20,609 nt of DNA, from the NCBI GenBank assembly GCA_002304945.1, contig DBPQ01000007.1, forward strand, positions 40,442 to 61,050, in the 5' to 3' direction. Position numbers and translations under genes: made by a program. Below, in pieces: positions 1-7,198 of this stretch. Numbering within the stretch: the first letter of the stretch is position 1; the number at the start of each line of letters is the position of its first letter. A model generated the notes under the pieces. The model made no database searches and was not told where the DNA came from. It was given only the letters and a program-made list of their open reading frames with translations. The DNA is from Actinomycetales bacterium UBA1416. GTDB taxonomy: Bacteria > Actinomycetota > Actinomycetes > Actinomycetales > Actinomycetaceae.

Positions 1-69
1 GTGGCCCACGAGATCGCGCACCACTTCGGCATCGACGACGATCGGCTGGACGAGCTGGGCTGGGCCTGA
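1..69 (+). CDS. C-terminal end of a metallopeptidase family protein (partial)
   Basis: The window opens inside a reading frame (frame 1) that ends with TGA at 67-69. The 22 visible residues contain an HEIAHHFGIDDDRL motif, that is HExxH followed by a conserved G-[IV]-[DS]-D-x-R-L pattern and a short end (DELGWA). This matches the C-terminus of the small (about 110-150 aa) actinobacterial zincin-like 'metallopeptidase family protein' (formerly DUF1025), where the two His and the Glu form the zinc site. Seen: the motif and the stop. Known: the family is zincin-like, with no well-established substrate. The start lies outside the window, so nothing can be said about its regulation. It ends 23 bp before the next start codon, and a promoter-like hexamer lies in that gap. 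Confidence 0.85.
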   Translation: MAHEIAHHFGIDDDRLDELGWA

Positions 70-79
70 GCCCCACGAC

Positions 80-85
80 TAGGGT
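80..85 (+). promoter_or_regulatory. Candidate -10 hexamer TAGGGT, leaderless start of the MscS gene
   Basis: TAGGGT lies 7 nt before the ATG at 93, the spacing expected when transcription begins at or next to the start codon. No -35 box is evident. The same AGGGTGG stretch could instead serve as a Shine-Dalgarno sequence, so a leadered reading is possible. Confidence 0.4.
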
Positions 86-92
86 GGACGCC

Positions 93-1724
93 ATGGATGA
101 CACCGTTGGAGAGACCGTCGAGGAGGCCGCCGAGACGGCACTGTCCCTGCTCTCCGTGCTCGGCTACGCGGGGCTCGGCCTTGCCGTGGGCCTCCTCGTG
201 TCCATCCTCATCTCCGTGGTGGTGCGGATCCTCCGGCGCCGCCACCCCACGCTGACGCCCGTCTCGCGGCGCATGAAGGCTCCCCAGCGGGCCTTCTTCG
301 CGCTCCTCGGGACCGGGATCGGCGTGGCGGTGGGGACCGCGCCGCAGATCGCCGGGGTGGAGACCTCCTGGCGGCCGGCGTTCCTGCACATCTTCCTCAT
401 CATCCTGATCGCCGCCGCCGGGTACCTGCTGACCGCCGCGCTGTTCGCGATCGAGGACATGGTGCGCGAGCGCCACGAAGGGGTGGAGGAGACCAGTCAC
501 GCCCGGCGCGTGCGGACCCAGATGCAGGTCATCCGGCGCGTCGGCGTCGCCATCGTCTGGCTCAGCGTGGTGGGTGGGATCCTCCTGACCTTCGAGTCCT
601 TCCGCGCCATCGGCGCCTCTCTCTTCGCTTCCGCCGGCGTGCTCTCGCTCGTCGCCGGCATCGCCGCACAGAGCTCCCTCGGCAACATCTTCGCCGGCAT
701 CCAGATCGCCTTCACCGATGCGCTCCGGGTGGGCGACGTGGTGGTCATCAACGGCGAGTTCGGCAACGTCGAGGAGGTCACCCTCACGTACGTGGTGGTC
801 CGGGTGTGGGACGACCGCCGCCTGATCCTGCCCTCCAGCCACTTCACCACCCAGATCTTCGAGAACTGGACCCGGCGCGAGTCCCAACTGCTCGGCACGG
901 TGCTCCTCGACCTGGACTGGTTCGCCCCCGTCCCCGCCATCCGGATCGAACTCCAGCGCCTCGTGGAGTCCTCGGAGCTGTGGGACGGGCGCACCGCCGG
1001 GGTGCAGGTGGTCGACGCCCAGAACGGTCGCATCCAGTTGCGCGTGGTCGTCTCCTCGGACTCCTCCGGGCACCTGTGGGACCTCCGCTGCCTTGTGCGC
1101 GAGGGTCTCGTCACCTGGCTGCGGGAGAACGCCCCCTACTCCTTCCCGCGCACCCGCCTGGAACCGGACACCTCCACCGCGCCACCCCAGGAGGAGCTCC
1201 GCACCTTCATCGCGGAGGTCGAGCGGGAGTGGGAGGAGGAGAAGGCGGCCGAGGAGCCGGCGCTGGAGGAGACGCTGCTGACGCCCGTCGTCGTCGACGA
1301 GTCCGACACGGTGCGGATGCGGCGCGAGGAGGATGCGCGCCGCGCCCGCCGCGAGGCCGAGAAGGCCGATCGCCGCGCCGCCAGGAAGAACCCGGCCATC
1401 CTCGCCGGCCACGAGAACGTGCGCCCGCTCCCGTCCAGCGACGAGACGCGCGTGCTGTCCGAGGACGAGCTCGTCACCCTCGAGGCCGACGACGACGCCC
1501 CGCGCCTCGCCCCACCCGAACCTGTCGCTCCGGCCACCATGCCGCGCACCTCGATCATGCAGCGGACCGAGGAGCAGCGCTCCGCCGATTCGCGGCTGTT
1601 CTCCGGCTCGCCCGACGCGGAGGAGCGGGCCAACCGCCTCACCGGACCACCACGCGAGGAGATGGCCGAGCGCGAGGACACGGCGCGCCGTCGGGCACGG
1701 CAACCAACAGAGGAGAAGTCATGA
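93..1724 (+). CDS. Mechanosensitive ion channel family protein (MscS type)
   Basis: Predicted tension-gated inner-membrane channel that releases solutes on hypo-osmotic shock. From ATG 93 it has 543 residues. Hydrophobic segments lie at about 17-46, 64-86, 95-120 and 147-168. The conserved MscS pore helix and beta-domain entry follow at about 171-250 (GIAAQSSLGNIFAG, then FTDALRVGDVVVINGEFGNVEEV, quoted in pieces, and RLILPSSHF). The beta domain is followed by an alpha/beta region to about 355. The last ~180 residues are a highly charged, Glu/Arg/Ala-rich tail with no recognised domain, which makes the protein roughly twice the length of E. coli MscS. GTG 84 is an alternative start, but ATG 93 sits correctly behind AGGGTGG/TAGGGT. 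The TGA overlaps the msrB start (ATGA), so it is the first gene of an overlapping four-gene unit. Confident for family; tail function unknown. Confidence 0.93.
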   Translation: MDDTVGETVEEAAETALSLLSVLGYAGLGLAVGLLVSILISVVVRILRRRHPTLTPVSRRMKAPQRAFFALLGTGIGVAVGTAPQIAGVETSWRPAFLHIFLIILIAAAGYLLTAALFAIEDMVRERHEGVEETSHARRVRTQMQVIRRVGVAIVWLSVVGGILLTFESFRAIGASLFASAGVLSLVAGIAAQSSLGNIFAGIQIAFTDALRVGDVVVINGEFGNVEEVTLTYVVVRVWDDRRLILPSSHFTTQIFENWTRRESQLLGTVLLDLDWFAPVPAIRIELQRLVESSELWDGRTAGVQVVDAQNGRIQLRVVVSSDSSGHLWDLRCLVREGLVTWLRENAPYSFPRTRLEPDTSTAPPQEELRTFIAEVEREWEEEKAAEEPALEETLLTPVVVDESDTVRMRREEDARRARREAEKADRRAARKNPAILAGHENVRPLPSSDETRVLSEDELVTLEADDDAPRLAPPEPVAPATMPRTSIMQRTEEQRSADSRLFSGSPDAEERANRLTGPPREEMAEREDTARRRARQPTEEKS

Positions 1725-2122
1725 GCGAGCGCAAGGTGAACCGCACGGACGACGAGTGGCGGGCCATGCTGACCCCGTTCGAGTTCCACGTCCTGCGGGA
1801 GGCGGGCACAGAGCGGGCGGGCACGGGCGAGCTGCTCCACGAGGAACGGGAGGGCATCTACCGGTGCCGCGCGTGCGGGGCGGAGCTGTTCCGCTCGGAG
1901 ACCAAGTTCGACTCGCACTGCGGCTGGCCGAGCTTCTACGCCCCCGCGGACTCGGACGCCGTCGAACTCCTCGAGGACCGGTCCTTCGGGATGCGGCGCG
2001 TCGAGGTGCGGTGCGCCGCCTGCGGCTCCCACCTCGGCCACGTCTTCCCCGACGCGCCCCAGACGCCCACCGGTGACCGGTACTGCATGAATTCCGTCTC
2101 GCTCACCTTCGAGGAGGAGTGA
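1721..2122 (+). CDS. msrB: Peptide-methionine (R)-S-oxide reductase MsrB
   Basis: Reduces methionine-R-sulfoxide in proteins, with thioredoxin as the usual reductant; cytoplasmic repair of oxidised proteins. The 133 residues span the complete MsrB fold, so this is a stand-alone enzyme and not an MsrA-MsrB fusion. Two zinc-binding CxxC pairs are visible (CRAC and CAAC). The active site is GDRYCMNS near the C-terminus, whose Cys attacks the sulfoxide. A second Cys in DSHCGWPSF is at the usual resolving position, and HVF and the final SLTF are also family-typical. The start is fixed by AGAGGAGAAG at 1709-1718, just before ATG 1721. The start overlaps the preceding stop by 4 nt (ATGA) and the stop overlaps the next gene by 1 nt (TGATG), so translation is probably coupled along the unit. 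Confidence 0.97.
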   Translation: MSERKVNRTDDEWRAMLTPFEFHVLREAGTERAGTGELLHEEREGIYRCRACGAELFRSETKFDSHCGWPSFYAPADSDAVELLEDRSFGMRRVEVRCAACGSHLGHVFPDAPQTPTGDRYCMNSVSLTFEEE

Positions 2123-2916
2123 TGCGGATCGCCACCTTCAACATCGAGCACGGTGAGGCGGCGCTCGGTTCCGAGCACCACGGCGAGGTGCCGGACGCGA
2201 GATCGCTCGTGCGGCTCGCGGACGACCTCCGGGCCCTCGACATCGACGTGCTCTGCCTGCAGGAGGTGGACCAGGGGCAGCGGCGGTCCGGTGGCCTGAA
2301 CCAGGCGGAGATCCTCTCCCGCGAGCTCGGGATGCACCAGTACCGTTTCGCCGCGTTCTTCCAGGGTTGGGTGGGCGGCCTGCGCTTCCAGCCCCTTCGG
2401 TCCGACGCCGGCGGCCGCATGGCCTTCGGGATCGCCACGCTCTCCCGGCTTCCGGTGACCTCCTGGCACGTCAACACCATGGGGGGTACGCTCCCCAAGC
2501 TGAAGCTGCGGGAGGGGGGTGGCGGATGGCGGCCCTCGGAGCGGCTCGCTCTCGTCGACACCTCGCGGACGGTGCTGGCCGCGCAGGTGGCGGGCCCCGA
2601 GGGTTCGGTCGCGGTGGTCAACACCCACCTCGTGCCGGACGTGCCCCTCGCCAAGCGGCAACTGGTGGACGTGCTCGACTCCCTCGGCACCCTGCCCGCC
2701 CCGCAGGTGCTGGCGGGCGACCTCAACCTGGAACCCCCGGACGTCGCGGCACCCGGGCTGCGCCCGCTCGCGGTGGCCAACACGTTCAGCAACGCCCGGC
2801 CCCAGCGCCAGATCGACCACATCCTCGGGTCACCCGAGGTGCAGGTGGTCGCGAGCGGCGCCGAGTCGCTCTCCTTCTCGGACCACCGGTTGCTGTGGGC
2901 GGACCTGAGCCTGTAG
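2122..2916 (+). CDS. Endonuclease/exonuclease/phosphatase family protein
   Basis: Metal-dependent phosphodiesterase/phosphatase of the DNase I-like fold; substrate not predictable. The 264 residues carry the ordered family motifs: N-terminal MRIATFNIEHG (metal-site Asn), CLQEVD around residue 48 (metal-binding Glu), NTHLVPD (catalytic His), AGDLNLEP (Asp/Asn pair), QIDHIL, and C-terminal SFSDHRLLWADL (catalytic Asp-His). All catalytic positions appear present, and there is no signal peptide or membrane segment, so it is probably cytoplasmic. ATG 2122 is chosen because GAGGAGGAG at 2111-2119 precedes it and it overlaps the msrB stop; the GTG at 2119 would fall inside that ribosome site. Its 3' end overlaps the likely start of the EamA gene by 22 nt. 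Family confident, biological role unknown. Confidence 0.92.
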   Translation: MRIATFNIEHGEAALGSEHHGEVPDARSLVRLADDLRALDIDVLCLQEVDQGQRRSGGLNQAEILSRELGMHQYRFAAFFQGWVGGLRFQPLRSDAGGRMAFGIATLSRLPVTSWHVNTMGGTLPKLKLREGGGGWRPSERLALVDTSRTVLAAQVAGPEGSVAVVNTHLVPDVPLAKRQLVDVLDSLGTLPAPQVLAGDLNLEPPDVAAPGLRPLAVANTFSNARPQRQIDHILGSPEVQVVASGAESLSFSDHRLLWADLSL

Positions 2917-3821
2917 CCGGCGTCGCGGGGCCCGGTCCGGCGGGGCCCGGTCCGGCCGTCAGCGGGTCGCGGTACGCCGGCGCGGTCGGGCTGTTCATCC
3001 TGGGAGCCATCACCCAGTACGTGGGCGCCGCACTCGCGGTCGGACTGTTCCAGGTGATGCCCGCTCCCACGATGGCGTGGTGGCGGATCGCCATCGCCGC
3101 GCTCGTCCTGCTGGCGTGGAGGCGCCCATGGCGGGGCGTGCGCGGCCGCGAGGCCTGGAGGGCTGCGGCCCTGTTCGGGGTGGTGCTCGCCCTCATGAAC
3201 GTGGCGTTCTACATCGCGATCGACCACATCCCGCTCGGCACGGCCGTCTCCATCGAGTTCGTGGGGCCCGTGACGGTGGCGGCCCTCGCCGGATCCGGGT
3301 GGGCGCAACGTGCGGCCATCGCGTTCGCCGCCGGCGGCGTGCTGACGATCAGCGGGTTCGGGGTGGACTGGGGCGAACCGGGGACCGCACTCGGACTCGG
3401 GGCGGCGCTCGCCGCGGGCGCACTGTGGGGCCTCTACGTGGTGCTGGGCAAGCGCCTCTCCGGGCGCGTCAACGGGCTGGACGCGCTCGCCGTCGGGATG
3501 GCCGCCGGCGCGCTGGTGGTGGCGCCGGTCGTGGCGACGACGGCGGGAGCGGCCTTGGCCGAGCCGCGGGTGTTCGCGCTGGTGGTGGGGGTGGCGCTGC
3601 TCTCCTCAGTGGTGCCCTATGCCCTCGACCAGGTCAACTTCGGAGTTCTGCCCGCGGCCACGTTCGCCATCCTGCTCGCACTCCTCCCGGCCACCTCGCT
3701 CGTGGTCGGGGCAGTGATGCTCCGGCAGGCGCCCTCCGCGGGTGAGGTGGTGGGGCTGGGGCTGGTCTCCGTGGCCGTCGTGCTCGCCAACCTGCCCGCG
3801 CCCAGGACCTTCGGCCCATGA
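2895..3821 (+). CDS. EamA family (drug/metabolite transporter superfamily) transporter, RhtA-like
   Basis: Predicted inner-membrane exporter of amino acids or metabolites. The sequence is hydrophobic throughout with about ten membrane segments in two EamA halves. It resembles E. coli RhtA (threonine/homoserine exporter) at FYIAIDHIPLGTAVSIEFVGP (given in overlapping parts), GALWGLYVVLGKRL and SSVVPYALDQVNF. Length from GTG 2895 is 308 residues, normal for the family. This start is the only plausible one: the next in-frame GTG (about 3019) lies within the first membrane segment. It overlaps the preceding gene by 22 nt and has no clear ribosome site, so coupled translation is likely. Between the start and the first membrane segment is a GPGPA-GPGPA repeat made by a perfect 15-bp tandem duplication. 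Substrate unproven. Confidence 0.85.
   Translation: MGGPEPVAGVAGPGPAGPGPAVSGSRYAGAVGLFILGAITQYVGAALAVGLFQVMPAPTMAWWRIAIAALVLLAWRRPWRGVRGREAWRAAALFGVVLALMNVAFYIAIDHIPLGTAVSIEFVGPVTVAALAGSGWAQRAAIAFAAGGVLTISGFGVDWGEPGTALGLGAALAAGALWGLYVVLGKRLSGRVNGLDALAVGMAAGALVVAPVVATTAGAALAEPRVFALVVGVALLSSVVPYALDQVNFGVLPAATFAILLALLPATSLVVGAVMLRQAPSAGEVVGLGLVSVAVVLANLPAPRTFGP
2927..2956 (+). repeat. Perfect 15-bp tandem duplication at the 5' end of the EamA gene
   Basis: GGGGCCCGGTCCGGC occurs twice back to back (2927-2941 and 2942-2956). Because the unit is 15 bp it keeps the EamA frame and adds five residues (GPGPA twice), which supports this segment being translated. It lies just after the stop of the preceding gene. 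Confidence 0.9.
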
Positions 3822-3826
3822 AATGT

Positions 3827-3851
3827 GTCACGTTCTGTTGCGATTCGTGAC
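3827..3851. promoter_or_regulatory. Inverted repeat GTCACG-13 nt-CGTGAC upstream of the GlsB-like gene
   Basis: Perfect 6-bp arms (3827-3832 and 3846-3851) with a 13-nt spacer lie in the AT-richest part of the 136-bp gap before the GlsB-like gene, 107 nt from its ATG. This may be a dimeric regulator site. It may instead act as a weak terminator for the upstream operon, but no T-tract follows. Regulator unknown. Confidence 0.4.
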
Positions 3852-3957
3852 GGAAATGTGCGCGCCGGAGTGCCGAAGCTGCGCAACTGTGGTTGTCTAT
3901 TGGACGGAAACGGCGCCACCGCGCCGTTGGCCTCACTCGAAAGGAGAACCCCTCACC

Positions 3958-4224
3958 ATGGGTGAAATCATTGGCATCATCATCGCGGGTGCGATCATCG
4001 GTGCGCTCGCGCGGCTGTTCATGAAGGGCGACCAGAACCTGGGCGTCATCTGGACCATCGTGCTCGGCGCCCTCGGTGCGCTCGCGGGCAGCTTCATCGC
4101 CGGCCTTTTCGGCGTCGAGGACACTGCGGGGATCGACTGGATCCGCTGGATCATCTCCATCATCATGGCGATCGTCTTCATCTCGGCGTACCTCGCGATC
4201 CGGGGTCGCAGCAAGCGCGTCTGA
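3958..4224 (+). CDS. GlsB/YeaQ/YmgE family stress-response membrane protein
   Basis: Small integral membrane protein of 88 residues with three hydrophobic helices (about 3-18, 28-48 and 56-80), short loops and a basic C-terminus (RGRSKRV). The glycine-zipper pattern GEIIGIIIAGAIIGALAR at the start and GALGALAGSFIAGLFG in the middle are hallmarks of the transglycosylase-associated/GlsB-YeaQ-YmgE family, linked to envelope or general stress responses; the molecular function is not settled. AAGGAG at 3941-3946, 11 nt before ATG 3958, decides the start. It is preceded by 136 bp of comparatively AT-rich DNA with an inverted repeat, so it probably has its own promoter, and it is followed by a strong hairpin terminator. 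It appears monocistronic. Confidence 0.93.
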   Translation: MGEIIGIIIAGAIIGALARLFMKGDQNLGVIWTIVLGALGALAGSFIAGLFGVEDTAGIDWIRWIISIIMAIVFISAYLAIRGRSKRV

Positions 4225-4237
4225 CGCGCAACAACCA

Positions 4238-4270
4238 CGCGAGGGGCCGGCTCACTGCCGGCCCCTCGTG
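4238..4270. terminator. Bidirectional hairpin terminator between convergent genes
   Basis: CGAGGGGCCGG (4240-4250) pairs perfectly with CCGGCCCCTCG (4258-4268) around a 7-nt loop, extended by a G-T and a C-G pair. It lies between the + stop at 4224 and the - stop at 4291. T-rich sequence follows on both strands (TGTGTTCT on +, TGGTTGTTG on -), so it probably serves both genes. Confidence 0.88.
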
Positions 4271-4290
4271 CTGTGTTCTCGGCGTCCCGC

Positions 4291-6348
4291 TCAGCGGCCG
4301 CCGGCACCTCCGCCACCGCCACCGCCACCGGAGAAGCCGCCCCCTCCCCCGAAGGACCCGGACCCACCGGAGGATCCCGGCGTGTAGGTGAGGTCCCCCA
4401 TGCCGGAGGAGGTGAGGCGGTCCATGGAGGAGCCGATCTCACTGAAGTTGCCGAAGCCGTGGGTGCTCCCCACGTACCAGGTGGGTGCATAGGTGTAGCG
4501 GCCCTCTGCCGCGAGTTGCTCGAAGATGCGGGACCAGCGGTCCGCCACCCCGAACACCATGGCCCAGGGCAGGTAGCGGGAGAAGATGTCCTGGCCCTCC
4601 TCCCAGCGGAGCTGGTGGGCGTCCGCCGTCGCGAGGTACTGGCGGAATCCACGGACCTGCTCGAAGACTGCGCGTCCGTAGGCGGTCCGGGCATGTGCGG
4701 CCTTCCGTGTGCTGGCGAACACCACCACCACGGACGCCACGGCGAGGAACGCCGCGATCAGCAGCGGGAAGATCGTCTGCCCGGTCATGAGTGTCCCAAC
4801 CGCTGCGAACATGCCAACGCCCACGGTGTTGAAGAAGAAGATCGCCACGAAGAGCGGCAGCACGAAGTTCATGCCACCCCGCCGGGCAGGCGAGCCCACC
4901 AGGCCCTTCGAGCGGAAGTACTCGCGATTGTCCGAGATCTTCGTGACCCCCTTGTGGAAGGACCGGAGATCGCTCGCGAAGGAGCCGCGCAGGTCGGAGA
5001 TGGTGACGGTCGGCTTGCCGCCGAAGAGGTCTGCCATGGCCTTGCGCTCATATGGGCGCAGGCCGTCCTGGCTCGGCGCGTTCGGGTTCCACCGGAGCAG
5101 CCAGTCGTTCGGCTTGCCGGAGAGGAACGCCGTCCCCGCCGTCTCGATCGTGAAGTACCCGCGCACCGCGAGGTCCACGAGCGTGGCCGCGAAGAACGAG
5201 TTGTCCGTCTGCTCCTCGAGCAGCACGCCCGCCTCCGCGGGAGTGAGGCCCTCCGGTGGGGTGAAGCGCACCGTGACGGGCGGGTCACGCCACAGCTTGG
5301 CCTCGCGGGGAGCGCCCACCTCGCTCGTGGAGCCCGTACCAGCGGGTTCTGCGGGCACGAGTCCGAGTGGGAGACCCACGAAGTAGCGGTCCCGCCCCGC
5401 GGAGATCCGGGACCAGAGGATCGCGCCGAGCGCCAGGAGCCACACGATCGCCAGGGGGATCGGATACCTGGCGACGAACGCGCTCATCGCGAGCGCGGCG
5501 GCCAGCACGGGTCCGGGTTCCGCCCAGGTCGCCGGGTCCCCGGGGGAGCCGGTGTCCGGCACGTCGCGCAGGATGGGTGCGATGTCCCCGAACGTGCCGG
5601 CAGGCCACCCGGTCACCACGCTGATGCCCTCGCCCACGCCCAGGTTCGTGCCGGTGAAGGAGGCCGTGGCGCCGTCGGAGGCGTAGGAGGTGCACGGCGT
5701 GGTCGCGCCGGACGGCCCCTGGTAGCACGCGACGTCGATGACGTCCGCCGGGCCGGTCACCGTGACGCTCACCCGCTCGAACGGGTTGGCGATGTCCGTG
5801 AAGGTGTTCCAGTAGAGCTCGTCGCGGTCGCTGACGCCGTCCTGGCCGCGGATGGCGTTGAGGGCGCCGTCGATCTCGTAGCTGAGGACGTACACCTGTA
5901 GGCCGCTCCGGGTGTCCGAGGAGCCGTCCGGCGCCCCGACGGCGAGCCGGATCGTGTCCCGGTTGGTCCCGCCCTCGATCCACACCTCGGCCGGTGCCCC
6001 GGACGGGGAGGTCACCGCGAAGTCCGAGTACTCGTAGACGCGGTACTTGCTGGTGTCCGGCGACCACCCCATCCACTGGACGAGATCCCGGTAGAACCCG
6101 AGCCCGTTGCGGGTGCCGAAGTCCCACTGGTACGTCTCCTCGACGTGGATCGTGCCGTCCGGGCGCACCTCCATCACGACGTCGACACCGCGCACCACGT
6201 CCGTGGAGGGGTCACCGTCTGCCTGCGCCGGGAGCGGGGCCAGCATTGCCAGCCAGGTGATGATGGCGAGCACGACGACGACGGCGCCGGTCCGCCTCAT
6301 CCGCCCGGCTCCCGTCACGTTCGTGGCGGCGATCGTCGATGGAATCAT
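4291..6348 (-). CDS. DUF2207 domain-containing membrane protein
   Basis: Predicted membrane protein of 685 residues; function unknown. Order: a short N-terminus, a signal-like hydrophobic stretch (about 22-43, ending PAQADG), an extracellular DUF2207 region (about 50-270, with motifs such as VRPDGTIHVEETYQWDFG and an NPFERVSVTVTGPADV segment), a membrane segment near 290-312, a cytoplasmic-type region with an EAGVLLEEQTDNSFFAATLVDLAVRGYF wing-like segment (quoted in part), two further membrane segments at about 500-545, and a Gly/Ser-rich tail typical of this family. ATG 6348 has AAGGGAG 4 nt upstream. An internal ATG at codon 17 (MRRTG) also has a GGGAG sequence and would put the signal peptide at the very start, so the true start is not certain. 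Monocistronic. Confidence 0.9.
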   Translation of the reverse strand: MIPSTIAATNVTGAGRMRRTGAVVVVLAIITWLAMLAPLPAQADGDPSTDVVRGVDVVMEVRPDGTIHVEETYQWDFGTRNGLGFYRDLVQWMGWSPDTSKYRVYEYSDFAVTSPSGAPAEVWIEGGTNRDTIRLAVGAPDGSSDTRSGLQVYVLSYEIDGALNAIRGQDGVSDRDELYWNTFTDIANPFERVSVTVTGPADVIDVACYQGPSGATTPCTSYASDGATASFTGTNLGVGEGISVVTGWPAGTFGDIAPILRDVPDTGSPGDPATWAEPGPVLAAALAMSAFVARYPIPLAIVWLLALGAILWSRISAGRDRYFVGLPLGLVPAEPAGTGSTSEVGAPREAKLWRDPPVTVRFTPPEGLTPAEAGVLLEEQTDNSFFAATLVDLAVRGYFTIETAGTAFLSGKPNDWLLRWNPNAPSQDGLRPYERKAMADLFGGKPTVTISDLRGSFASDLRSFHKGVTKISDNREYFRSKGLVGSPARRGGMNFVLPLFVAIFFFNTVGVGMFAAVGTLMTGQTIFPLLIAAFLAVASVVVVFASTRKAAHARTAYGRAVFEQVRGFRQYLATADAHQLRWEEGQDIFSRYLPWAMVFGVADRWSRIFEQLAAEGRYTYAPTWYVGSTHGFGNFSEIGSSMDRLTSSGMGDLTYTPGSSGGSGSFGGGGGFSGGGGGGGGAGGR

Positions 6349-6376
6349 GGCGCTCCCTTGGTCACGGCCTACCGGA

Positions 6377-6382
6377 AGGATA
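6377..6382 (-). promoter_or_regulatory. Candidate -10 hexamer TATCCT for the DUF2207 gene
   Basis: TATCCT on the reverse strand lies 28 nt before ATG 6348. This leaves room for a short leader containing the AAGGGAG ribosome site (6353-6359). No convincing -35 was seen. Confidence 0.4.
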
Positions 6383-6413
6383 GTGGCGCAGCCCGTGGGT
6401 GATGCCCTTCACC

Positions 6414-6494
6414 AGAGCGCCCGCAGTTGTGGCGTGCGTGCCTGGAACCCCTCGCAGATCTCAGCCATGCCACAACAGCGCCCGCAGTGGTGGG
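6414..6494. repeat. Two half-copies of the palindromic repeat
   Basis: AGCGCCCGCAGT occurs at 6416-6427 and 6477-6488, each flanked by a partly matching GTGG to the right (TTGTGG, then GGTGG). The 61-bp spacing is close to the 62-bp spacing of full copies at 11434-11600. They resemble single arms of the ~43-bp family member at 6517-6557. They occupy the gap between the divergent DUF2207 and thermonuclease genes. Confidence 0.5.
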
Positions 6495-6516
6495 TGGAGA
6501 GGACGTCGGCGAGATC

Positions 6517-6557
6517 CCCCACGGCGGGCGCTGGACCGTTCTGCGGGCGCTCTTGGG
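6517..6557 (-). repeat. Palindromic ~43-bp repeat, copy 1
   Basis: Read on the reverse strand this reads CCCAAGAGCGCCCGCAG then AACGGTCCAGCGCCCGCCG then TGGGGG. It aligns without gaps to the copies at 11496-11538 and 11434-11475 (shared AAGAGCG, GCAG-ACGGTC and GCGCCCGC blocks). It lies 66 bp upstream of the thermonuclease start. Together with the half-copies it fills most of the 275-bp gap 6349-6623. Confidence 0.75.
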
Positions 6558-6611
6558 CAGGTTCCCCGTGAGCGTGCAGGCTCCGGGATCGGACGCGCCA
6601 CCTGCGTGTGG

Positions 6612-6617
6612 CAGAGT
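6612..6617 (+). promoter_or_regulatory. Candidate -10 hexamer CAGAGT, leaderless thermonuclease start
   Basis: CAGAGT ends 6 nt before ATG 6624, the same geometry as several other genes here, and no Shine-Dalgarno sequence is visible. It departs from TANNNT at the first base, so support is weaker than at the other starts. Confidence 0.3.
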
Positions 6618-6623
6618 GCTGGC

Positions 6624-7181
6624 ATGCCCGTCCGCCCTGCCCGACGCGCCGGAGTCACGTGGCTCGTCCGTCTCGCCGCGCTGGCTGCCCTCATCCTCCT
6701 CGCGTCCCTGCTCCTCGACCTCTTCAGCCCCTTCGACGGCGCCCGGGAGGCCGCGCAGGCCGACGGCCGCACCGCCGTCGTCGAGTACGTGTACGACGGC
6801 GACACGATCCGCGTCACCCTCGACGGCGAGTCCACCCGGGTGCGCCTCCTCAACATCGACGCACCCGAGGAGCCCCGGGACGGCGAGCCGGGAGAGTGCC
6901 TCGCGGGGGACGCGACCGCCGTCCTCGAGGGGCTGCTGCCGCCCGGGACGGAGGTCGTCCTCGTCCAGGACGAGGTCACCCACGACCAGTACGGCCGCCT
7001 CCTCGCCGGGGTGTACGCGGACGGCCGGCTGGTCAACGCCGAGATCGCGCGCGCCGGGCTCGCCCGCCCCGTGGTGTTCGACGGCAACACCCGGTTCCTC
7101 CATGCGGTCGAGGAGGCGCTGGACGAGGCGGAGGACGCCGGCCTCGGGATGTTCGACCCGCGCGCGAACTGCCCGTTCTGA
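6624..7181 (+). CDS. Membrane-anchored thermonuclease family protein (staphylococcal nuclease fold)
   Basis: Predicted extracellular or membrane-tethered Ca2+-dependent nuclease of 185 residues. Residues about 1-10 are basic and 11-34 form one hydrophobic segment (signal anchor or signal peptide), followed by the SNase domain from about 48. All staphylococcal nuclease active-site positions can be matched by eye: Asp in YDGDTI, Arg in RVRLLNIDAPEE (equivalent to Arg35), Asp and Glu in the same motif (Asp40, Glu43) and Arg in DQYGRLLAGVYADGRLVN (Arg87). The domain ends AEDAGLGMF. ATG 6624 is chosen because the protein then begins directly with the positively charged signal region, and a -10-like hexamer lies 6 nt upstream. 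It converges on hisF with a 17-bp gap. Nucleic-acid scavenging is an inference. Confidence 0.9.
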   Translation: MPVRPARRAGVTWLVRLAALAALILLASLLLDLFSPFDGAREAAQADGRTAVVEYVYDGDTIRVTLDGESTRVRLLNIDAPEEPRDGEPGECLAGDATAVLEGLLPPGTEVVLVQDEVTHDQYGRLLAGVYADGRLVNAEIARAGLARPVVFDGNTRFLHAVEEALDEAEDAGLGMFDPRANCPF

Positions 7182-7198
7182 CCGACGCCTGCCCTGAG

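Noticed and set aside
3824..3851. CRP/GlxR-type site (TGTGA-N6-TCACA)
   Set aside because: The arms are GTCACG and CGTGAC with a 13-nt spacer, which does not fit the CRP-family half-sites or spacing.
4273..5901. A 542-codon forward frame opposite the DUF2207 gene
   Set aside because: Shadow of a gene that has a signal peptide, membrane segments and a family-typical Gly-rich end on the reverse strand.
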